From: a miscellaneous Crenarchaeota group-1 archaeon SG8-32-3 | Lineage (GTDB): Archaea > Thermoproteota > Bathyarchaeia > Bathyarchaeales > Bathycorpusculaceae | Direction: 5' to 3' | Assembly: GCA_001273335.1 (NCBI GenBank) | Contig: LFWV01000005.1 | Coordinates: forward strand, 1 to 18,705 | Length of the DNA: 18,705 bases | In this document: piece after piece, positions 8,334 through 13,690 of the stretch | How the letters are laid out: every line of letters begins with the position of its first letter | Numbering within the stretch: position 1 is the stretch's first letter | Program-made: the position numbers and the translations under genes | Notes under the pieces: model-generated | The model's input: the letters and a program-made list of their open reading frames with translations, nothing else | Databases searched by the model: none | Told to the model about the DNA's origin: nothing

Positions 8334-8363
8334 CATGTAAAATTTGTCGAACAACTTTACATG
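8334..8363. promoter_or_regulatory. Dyad CATGTAAA...TTTACATG in the likely nth promoter
   Basis: The two 8-base arms are exact reverse complements, with an inner TTGT-CGA-ACAA pairing between them. TATAAA at 8366-8371 immediately follows and could be a -10 for nth, with TTGTCG at 8344-8349 as a weak -35 inside the dyad. Such placement would suit a repressor operator. No known operator consensus was recognised. Confidence 0.35.
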
Positions 8364-8518
8364 TGTATAAAATCTCTGTCAGCTATTCCCTTACGGCAAA
8401 ATATCTGATATAGGCAGGCAACTTCCTACCATTGAACTCAGCAATTGAAATTTCAAGAATTTACGTCACAATACAGCGTTCCAATTCGTAGATCTAATAT
8501 TTGGCTAAATTTTAAACA

Positions 8519-9163
8519 ATGAATCCTCAGAAAAGGGCGGAGATTTTCGCCCGTCTCAAAAAGAACAATCCCAAGCCAACCACAGAACTCACCTACACCA
8601 CTCCTTTCGAATTATTGATCGCGGTAATTTTATCCGCCCAAGCCACCGATAAAAGCGTAAACAAAGCGACAGAAAAACTGTTCCCGGTGGCCAATACGCC
8701 CGAAGCGATCTTGAAGTTAGGCGAAGAAGGTCTGAAAACTTATATAAAAACCATTGGTCTTTTCAATAGCAAAGCCAAAAACATCTTTAAGACCTGCGGG
8801 ATTTTAGTCGACGACCACCACTCACAGGTGCCCACCAACCGCAAAGACCTGGAAGCGCTACCCGGCGTGGGGCGCAAAACCGCCAACGTGATCCTCAATA
8901 CCGCCTTCGGTGAACCCACCATTGCGGTAGACACCCACATATTCCGGGTGTCCAACCGCACCAAAATAGCGCCGGGCAAAACCGTGTTGGAAGTGGAAAA
9001 TAAATTATTAAAAGTAGTTCCGGAGCAATTTAAAAAAGACGCGCATCATTGGTTGATTCTGCACGGCCGCTACACCTGCGTTGCACGAAAACCTAAATGT
9101 GGTGAATGCATTATTGAAGATCTTTGCGAATACAAACAAAAGCAGTTTGACATTAAACACTAA
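8519..9163 (+). CDS. nth: Endonuclease III, DNA glycosylase/AP lyase
   Basis: The 214-residue product has the normal length of Nth, which removes oxidised pyrimidines and cleaves the abasic site in base excision repair. The helix-hairpin-helix LPGVGRKTAN contains the catalytic lysine K120. The catalytic aspartate is D138 in VDTHIFRVSNR. The C-terminal 4Fe-4S cluster motif C-x6-C-x2-C-x5-C is complete at 187, 194, 197 and 203. These positions match the E. coli enzyme. The ribosome binding site is weak. It is followed at 10 bases by a DUF1841 gene, a common pairing in gammaproteobacteria. Confidence 0.97.
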   Translation: MNPQKRAEIFARLKKNNPKPTTELTYTTPFELLIAVILSAQATDKSVNKATEKLFPVANTPEAILKLGEEGLKTYIKTIGLFNSKAKNIFKTCGILVDDHHSQVPTNRKDLEALPGVGRKTANVILNTAFGEPTIAVDTHIFRVSNRTKIAPGKTVLEVENKLLKVVPEQFKKDAHHWLILHGRYTCVARKPKCGECIIEDLCEYKQKQFDIKH

Positions 9164-9173
9164 GGAGTGAAAT

Positions 9174-9599
9174 ATGTTTTTCGGACAAGATAGGAATCAA
9201 CTACGCCAAGTATTTTTCAACGCCTGGCGAAAACACAATGCCAAACAACCATTAGAACCTTTGGAACAAGTCATCGCCAACGTCATCGCCATGCACTCCG
9301 AATATCACCAATACTTTGCCGATGAAAACGCTTCGCTGGATCAAGACTTTCTCCCCGAAGCCGGCCAAACCAATCCGTTTTTACACATCGGTCTGCACAT
9401 ATCCATCCACGAACAAATCAGCATCAACCAACCGGAAGGCATTACGGGTATTTACAAAAACCTACTAGAAAAACACCAGGACCCGCACGCTGTAGAACAT
9501 TTAATCATGGATTGTTTAGCGGAAATGATTTGGGAGGCGCAGCGGAATAATGCAATGCCGGATCAGGGCAAATATATGCAATGTCTTTCCAAGCTATAA
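9174..9599 (+). CDS. DUF1841 family protein
   Basis: The 141-residue protein begins MFFGQDRNQLRQVFF. It has the family features LEPLEQVIANVIAMHSEYH, GQTNPFLHIGLHISIHEQ and a C-terminal helix with AEMIWEAQR. It has several conserved histidines but no recognised catalytic motif, signal peptide or membrane segment. The start is supported by AAGGAGTG just upstream. It is almost certainly co-transcribed with nth, and DUF1841 genes commonly follow nth. The molecular function is not known. Confidence 0.9.
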   Translation: MFFGQDRNQLRQVFFNAWRKHNAKQPLEPLEQVIANVIAMHSEYHQYFADENASLDQDFLPEAGQTNPFLHIGLHISIHEQISINQPEGITGIYKNLLEKHQDPHAVEHLIMDCLAEMIWEAQRNNAMPDQGKYMQCLSKL

Positions 9600-10133
9600 T
9601 TACGTAAGTTTGTCTCAAGAACTACAACGCGATAATTCGTGAGAATTTCTCACCATTTCCCACCTTCTTTATTAGCTATCGAGTTCTCGCCAAGACCAGC
9701 CATACACTCTGGCCTCATATAGTGATCTTAGGTTTCTTACCACTTTGGCTGGTATTTCCTTATCAGCTTTTTTTCTAAAGCACTAAACTTATCATGGTTG
9801 TTAGTACAAGAATGCCCGGTTTCTGCCGAAAGGTCTTTAGTTTGCATATATTCATATTGGTATTACCCATGCCGTAGATTTCGGGATTTTAATAAAGCGC
9901 AGTTTCAATGGGTTTTGAAGGGGTCCAATTTGGCATATTTCCTTCTCATTTTCAGCTATTGAATTTAGTGCACTAATTGTATATAAAGCGCTGAATAGCG
10001 CTTTGGAATTCCAACACCATCTGTGCACTTTGGTGGAGAACCAATCCCTTTTTGTCAACATCTGTCAACTTCGGCGCCACCATTCTCGCGTTCAAATTAT
10101 GATCAAGACTTCCATATCCTAGCGGAGCACAAA
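9600..10133. other. 534-base non-coding region with short palindromes
   Basis: No convincing gene is seen on either strand; the short open frames lack ribosome sites and plausible composition. Visible structures are the palindrome GTGAGAATTTCTCAC (9639-9653), the palindrome TTAGTGCACTAA (9965-9976) and the hairpin AAAGCGCT-GAAT-AGCGCTTT (9985-10004). No intrinsic terminator with a T-run was found after DUF1841. Confidence 0.5.
9985..10004. repeat. 8-bp stem-loop AAAGCGCT-GAAT-AGCGCTTT
   Basis: The arms are exact reverse complements with a four-base loop. It follows the TTAGTGCACTAA palindrome by eight bases and lies about 130 bases before the STN-like gene. It could be an operator or part of a leader; it has no following T-run. 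Confidence 0.4.
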
Positions 10134-10754
10134 ATGACACTTCCCCGGTTCAACATACTCGCCCTACCACCCATTTTGTTTACATTTTTTTTTCACACGG
10201 CAGTCGCAGGCGAACTAGATATTCAATGGCAAGACAATAAACTAAGTATCAAAGCCAAAGGCGCTACTGTTTGCGAAATATTGAAAGAACTGGCAGAGAA
10301 AACCAACACCAAGATACGTAACGATAATCCGTGCGACAATGTGGTAAACCTTAATATTGAGAAAAAATCCTTTGACGAGGCAATCAAGAAGATTTTAAAG
10401 CACGATAGTTATGTGTTGGTGGATGATGACACAGAAAGAAAATTATTGGTTTACAACCGGAAAAATATGCAGCAAGGTAATGACGCCGACTATTCCTACT
10501 CAAGGGACACCATGCAACCTTATATACCGGAACCTGCTCAGCCGGATGCCACCTTTAACGATACCCAACAACATTATGAGCAATATCAGGATCCAAGCGC
10601 AGCCGATACCGGACAAACCATGGATGCCAACAATCCCGATCCGATACCATCCCCCTCGGAACCACCGTTTGCCCCAGATACATTAGAAAATGCCGAAGGT
10701 GTGCCTATACCGGATCCTAATGAAGCTTACCAAGATCCTATGGGTGGGCAATGA
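10134..10754 (+). CDS. Exported STN-like protein with Pro/Asp-rich tail
   Basis: The product has 206 residues from the ATG at 10134, chosen because GGAG lies six bases upstream and the protein then begins with a typical signal peptide ending near TAVA-GELD. A GTG 37 codons upstream is open but gives no signal peptide. Residues about 25-105 resemble the secretin/TonB short N-terminal (STN) fold: LDIQWQDNKLSIKAKGATVCEILKEL, a conserved-looking cysteine pair (one in TVCEI, one in NPCDNVV), and a strand ending LLVYNR. The remainder is low-complexity, rich in Pro, Asp, Gln and Asn, and probably disordered. No secretin or TonB-receptor domain follows. It is probably periplasmic; partner and function are unknown. 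It converges with the small-protein gene only eight bases downstream. Confidence 0.75.
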   Translation: MTLPRFNILALPPILFTFFFHTAVAGELDIQWQDNKLSIKAKGATVCEILKELAEKTNTKIRNDNPCDNVVNLNIEKKSFDEAIKKILKHDSYVLVDDDTERKLLVYNRKNMQQGNDADYSYSRDTMQPYIPEPAQPDATFNDTQQHYEQYQDPSAADTGQTMDANNPDPIPSPSEPPFAPDTLENAEGVPIPDPNEAYQDPMGGQ

Positions 10755-10762
10755 ACGCCGAA

Positions 10763-11047
10763 CTAACCTGATCCTAGATCTAGCATTTCAGCTAACCGCG
10801 GCACCTGGCTGATCAGATCAAGAACATTCAATTCACGCGCGTTTTTATCGAGCACTTGAGTTCCAAATGTTGTACTAACAACGACTACAGCATAGACATT
10901 TTTGCTCCCATACCACCATTTCGTTATTGGATTTATTTCTCTTATGATGGTTAGTTCTTCCACAGGAATAATCGTAACTCCCGCAAGCGTTATTACGTTA
11001 CCTATACGCAGTTCATTCATCGTTTGTTCAACTTGGACATTGACCAC
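10763..11047 (-). CDS. Small protein of unknown function in the GerW-DUF2953 operon
   Basis: The longest frame encodes 94 residues. The internal ATG at 11020 is an equally good start because its ATGA overlaps the stop of the DUF2953 gene, giving an 85-residue protein. The sequence is beta-rich and hydrophobic: GNVITLAGVTIIPVEELTI, a WWYG element, YAVVVVSTTFG and a leucine-rich end DLISQVPRLAEML. It has no signal peptide or clear transmembrane helix. The order TIIPV, a gap, then VYAVVVV loosely recalls the GerW core encoded two genes upstream (TIIPLVSV, then VAVLIIN). It could be a shortened relative of that fold, but this is only inference. The intact frame and translational coupling support a real gene. 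Confidence 0.7.
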   Translation of the reverse strand: MVNVQVEQTMNELRIGNVITLAGVTIIPVEELTIIREINPITKWWYGSKNVYAVVVVSTTFGTQVLDKNARELNVLDLISQVPRLAEMLDLGSG

Positions 11048-11622
11048 AACGCGCTAATAGTGATCGGTGAGAATAAAAAAGCAAGAATTGTAAAAATCAC
11101 TTGCAGCGGAACGATACGTATTGCTCCGCTGCTGTCCACGTAAACAATCTCTTTCTCAAAATCAGGTTCCAGGGAAACCGTTGAATTGCTATGGCTGGAC
11201 AAGAAGACGGATAAAGGGCCAAAAAAAGCCCATAGCCGGCCGGTATCCGCCGGATCGTCGAGCCCCAACCTGACACGTAAATAGAAGCTGGCAATATGAA
11301 TTGTTTTAAACACATCTTTTACAAAACGTAATAATCGATAACGGAATCTTGCGTTCCATAGCAGATTCTTTATCGCACGAGCGCTCCCCCGCTTGCCAGT
11401 GGCCTTTTTTACTGTTGTTGATTCGCGTGGTATATCAATTTGTTTCTGCTTGTGTGGCGAGCTTGGAATAGAAAATTTGACCACACCAAATAACCAGCGA
11501 ACCGCAACATCGGATTGTAATTCTTTATACCTATGAATTTTGAATATAACTTCAAAGGGAATAGCAAGCACCGCAACAACTACTGCCAGGATTAACAGCG
11601 ACAGTGTTAAAACAAAGAGCAC
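11017..11622 (-). CDS. DUF2953 (YtfI-like) membrane protein
   Basis: The 201-residue protein starts with a strong hydrophobic segment (about residues 2-25). A basic middle region follows and then the DUF2953 features FYLRVRLGLDDPADTGRLWAF, a Ser-rich stretch, VSLEPDF and a second hydrophobic segment near 172-193. In Bacillus and relatives a DUF2953 gene (ytfI) accompanies gerW (ytfJ), and the same pairing is seen here, 15 bases after the GerW-like gene. It overlaps the next small gene. It is probably an inner-membrane protein with an extracytoplasmic or peripheral domain. Its biochemical role is unknown. Confidence 0.8.
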   Translation of the reverse strand: MLFVLTLSLLILAVVVAVLAIPFEVIFKIHRYKELQSDVAVRWLFGVVKFSIPSSPHKQKQIDIPRESTTVKKATGKRGSARAIKNLLWNARFRYRLLRFVKDVFKTIHIASFYLRVRLGLDDPADTGRLWAFFGPLSVFLSSHSNSTVSLEPDFEKEIVYVDSSGAIRIVPLQVIFTILAFLFSPITISALWSMSKLNKR

Positions 11623-11637
11623 GCAAAGCGCTCCCCA

Positions 11638-11991
11638 TCAATCTTCTTGTTTGGTCTTTTGCGACGCTGTCTTCGCCACAGTTTCGGCCACTTTTTCCAG
11701 CACGGATGCGGTACCGGATTTTATCGGTTCCACTCTAACACCGTCTTTGTTGATAATAAGCACAGCTACTGGTTTCACTCCCCCGCCACCTCCGGTTCCG
11801 CCTCCGCTGCCTTCGCCTTTGGTGGGCTCTTTGCCAGTGCCACCTCCGGCTCCAAATCCAAAGCCGACACTGACTAATGGAATGATGGTGTTATCTCCAA
11901 TGACGAGTGGCTCACCCACTACGGTTTTTGTGCTGAGCATACGCTCAATTTCTTCTACCGCTTGTTTAAACAGTGTTTCGACGCTTTCCAT
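11638..11991 (-). CDS. GerW/YtfJ family protein
   Basis: The 117-residue protein has the GerW layout. An N-terminal helix VETLFKQAVEEIERML is followed by VVGEPLVIGDNTIIPLVSVGFGFGAGGG. A glycine-rich loop (about residues 50-72) and the strand VKPVAVLIINKDGVRV come next, then a C-terminal helix EKVAETVAKTA. B. subtilis GerW is needed for germination-related lytic enzyme function, but homologues occur outside spore formers and their role there is unclear. The start is well supported by AGGAGG seven bases upstream. It is the first gene of an operon with DUF2953 and a small unknown protein. Confidence 0.88.
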   Translation of the reverse strand: MESVETLFKQAVEEIERMLSTKTVVGEPLVIGDNTIIPLVSVGFGFGAGGGTGKEPTKGEGSGGGTGGGGGVKPVAVLIINKDGVRVEPIKSGTASVLEKVAETVAKTASQKTKQED

Positions 11992-12296
11992 TTGTCATCC
12001 TCCTAGAATCGATTGCGATTGTGAGAATGGTACAGCGATGCTCCACGGATAAAAAGGAATTTGCTCCCTCATCTATAGAATGTTTCTCGGACGCTATCTT
12101 TGTTGCAAAAACGTTGATCCGGATCATGGCTAGTTTTTATGCAATCTGCTAAAAAGTTCGTCAGATTTTTTAGTCAGGTTGATTAATTGCCTGTTGCTAA
12201 ATCGGTTCTGAATTACCCCGTGGGAGATTAAGAAATCGAGCATTTACGCGGGGACTTTCGTGTCAAAACTTCTGTAAAGACTAAAGGAGATATATC
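11992..12296. other. 305-base divergent intergenic region (gerW-like operon / CBS operon)
   Basis: No gene is seen. It should contain divergent promoters for the GerW-like operon and the CBS pair. A 12-base perfect palindrome TGATCCGGATCA lies at 12115-12126 near the middle, and a weak AT inverted repeat (CTAAAAA...TTTTTAG) lies at 12149-12173. Strong ribosome sites lie at both edges. No promoter could be assigned with confidence. Confidence 0.45.
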
Positions 12297-12710
12297 ATGA
12301 AAGTTCAAGAGCTTATGACGACACCCGTGGAGTTTATCGCACCCACCAAATCCCTTAAGCAAGCGGCCCGCAAAATGAAGGAGTTGAATGTGGGCTATTT
12401 ACCAATCGTTGAGGATGGCAAACTGCTTGGCACCATTACCGATCGCGATATCACCTGCTATGCAGTGGCCATTGGCCGCAGCCCTGATGAGACCGAAGTG
12501 CAAAGATGCATGACCCGAGATTTGGCCACATGCTTTGAGGATCAAGATATTTCCGAAGCCGCGCGCATCATGGAGGAATTGCATATCCGGCGTTTGCCGA
12601 TTTTACACCATGATAATACGCTGGCAGGTATCTTAACCGTGGACGACCTTGCGCGCGGCTCTCATGATCTCGCTGGCGCTGTATTGGAAGCGGCAATCCC
12701 AATTCATTAA
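12297..12710 (+). CDS. Two-CBS-domain protein (first of tandem pair)
   Basis: The 137-residue product consists only of two CBS motifs, about 1-62 and 72-130. Both carry the nucleotide-binding signature of Gly, small/hydrophobic residues, Thr, two residues and Asp: GTITDRD at about 45-51, and GILTVDD. CBS pairs form a Bateman module that binds adenosine nucleotides such as AMP, ATP or SAM, and free-standing ones often act as energy or redox sensors for a partner. The start has AAAGGAG seven to eight bases upstream. A second copy, identical at about 80 of 137 ungapped positions, follows after 20 bases. The partner is unknown. Confidence 0.93.
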   Translation: MKVQELMTTPVEFIAPTKSLKQAARKMKELNVGYLPIVEDGKLLGTITDRDITCYAVAIGRSPDETEVQRCMTRDLATCFEDQDISEAARIMEELHIRRLPILHHDNTLAGILTVDDLARGSHDLAGAVLEAAIPIH

Positions 12711-12730
12711 TACGACGGAGGAGATAACCA

Positions 12731-13144
12731 ATGAAAACGCAAGACATTATGACTTCTCATGTTGAAACCATTACCCCAACGGAATCTACAAAGGATGCGG
12801 CTGTTAAAATGCGCAATTTGCATATCGGCGCTTTGCTGGTGGTGGATGCCGGGCAATTGGTAGGCATTATTACCGACCGGGATATTTGCTGCAAAGTGAT
12901 TGCCACTGGCCGAGACGCAGTGATGACTCAAGTCAAAGAAGTAATGATCACCGATGTCACTACTTGTTTTGACGATCAGGACATTACGGATGCTGCAAAG
13001 ATCATGGCGGAGCGCCATGTGCGTCGCGTGCCCATATTGCATCACGACAACAGCTTAGCTGGATTACTATCTATTGATGATTTGGCGAGAACATCGCACG
13101 ATCTGGCCGGCACGGTGTTGGAAGCAAATAGACCGATCCACTGA
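12731..13144 (+). CDS. Two-CBS-domain protein (second of tandem pair)
   Basis: The 137-residue product is the same length as its upstream neighbour and aligns to it without gaps, with the C-terminal half most conserved (RRVPILHHDN, SHDLAG). The nucleotide-binding signatures GIITDRD and GLLSIDD are present in CBS motifs 1 and 2. The ribosome site GGAGGAG precedes the ATG. The two genes look like a tandem duplication and are co-transcribed. Sequence divergence in the first half, where the ligand pocket faces the other motif, would allow different ligands or a heteromer. A structured region and a T8 terminator follow. Confidence 0.93.
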   Translation: MKTQDIMTSHVETITPTESTKDAAVKMRNLHIGALLVVDAGQLVGIITDRDICCKVIATGRDAVMTQVKEVMITDVTTCFDDQDITDAAKIMAERHVRRVPILHHDNSLAGLLSIDDLARTSHDLAGTVLEANRPIH

Positions 13145-13153
13145 TCTGCGAAC

Positions 13154-13238
13154 GTTGGGTTACGATGCGCGCAGGCCTCGGGATTGAATCCTAAAATAAG
13201 CAAGCGCGCATCTCTTGTGCCCTTTGAGTAAACCCAAC
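13154..13238 (+). other. Structured 3' region after the CBS pair
   Basis: Nested pairing is visible. GTTGGGTTAC (13154-13163) pairs with GTAAACCCAAC (13228-13238) with one bulged base. Inside this, GATGCGCGC (13164-13172) pairs exactly with GCGCGCATC (13204-13212). A mini-hairpin GGATT-G-AATCC lies between these. Part of the outer right arm (AAACCC) is also needed for the downstream terminator, so the two folds exclude each other. Confidence 0.55.
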
Positions 13239-13260
13239 CTATAAAGGGTTTGTTTTTTTT
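13230..13260 (+). terminator. Rho-independent terminator of the CBS operon
   Basis: AAACCC (13230-13235) pairs with GGGTTT (13246-13251) and is followed by one G and eight T residues (13253-13260). The stem is short, but the T-run is strong and the position suits termination of the plus-strand CBS operon before the convergent gloA. Confidence 0.65.
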
Positions 13261-13283
13261 CGGCGAGGATGTGTTATTACTTT

Positions 13284-13670
13284 TTAATGCTTCTTGCCGA
13301 TTAATTCGATTTGATAGCCATCGGGATCTTCGACAAAGGATATGATGGTAGTACCCGCATTCATGGGCCCGGCGTCGCGGATGATTTTACCGCCGCGATT
13401 ACGTATTGCTTCTGTCGCCTGATAAACGTCATCCACTTCCAGGGCGATATGGCCGAAACCATTGCCAATATCGTAGCGATCCTGACCCCAGTTGTAAGTA
13501 AGCTCGATGACAGTATTGTCAGCTTCGTCACCATAACCAATAAAGGCCAGGGTAAATTCACCGGCCGGGTAGTCTTTACGGCGCAGCAACTTCATGCCCA
13601 GCACTTCAGTATAGAATTTTATGGATCGGTCCAGATCGCCGACACGTATCATGGTATGTAGTATTCGCAT
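13284..13670 (-). CDS. gloA: Lactoylglutathione lyase (glyoxalase I)
   Basis: The 128-residue protein has the E. coli-type glyoxalase I length and all four metal ligands at matching positions: H5, E56, H74 and E122. It converts the methylglyoxal-glutathione hemithioacetal to S-lactoylglutathione in the cytoplasm. Other family features are GDLDRSIKFYTEVLGMKLLRR, GFGHIALEVDD and EDPDGYQIELI. The short form with these ligands is usually nickel-activated; that preference is inferred. AAGG lies just upstream of the start. It is convergent with the CBS operon and lies 20 bases after the PAS-GGDEF-EAL gene, so it may share that transcript. Confidence 0.95.
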   Translation of the reverse strand: MRILHTMIRVGDLDRSIKFYTEVLGMKLLRRKDYPAGEFTLAFIGYGDEADNTVIELTYNWGQDRYDIGNGFGHIALEVDDVYQATEAIRNRGGKIIRDAGPMNAGTTIISFVEDPDGYQIELIGKKH

Positions 13671-13690
13671 AAGATACCTTAACTTAAAGA

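Larger units (their letters stand above)
8081..8518. other. 438-base divergent intergenic region between priA and nth
   Basis: No coding sequence is seen. The priA-proximal half contains a cluster of DnaA boxes, and the half toward nth is strongly AT-rich with a dyad and a -10-like element. The region probably holds divergent promoters for priA and nth. Confidence 0.6.

Noticed and set aside
8157..8373. Possible chromosomal origin (DnaA boxes plus AT-rich tract)
   Set aside because: No dnaA, dnaN, mnmG or rpmH neighbours and only three boxes; a regulatory or titration site is simpler.
9852..10061. 69-codon minus-strand open frame in the gap before the STN-like gene
   Set aside because: No ribosome site, no family resemblance and no neighbour logic.
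10023..10133. Upstream GTG extension of the STN-like gene
   Set aside because: It would bury the signal peptide 37 residues inside the protein; the ATG at 10134 has a proper GGAG.
12149..12173. CTAAAAA/TTTTTAG inverted repeat as a terminator
   Set aside because: All A/T stem with no gene ending nearby; too weak to support.
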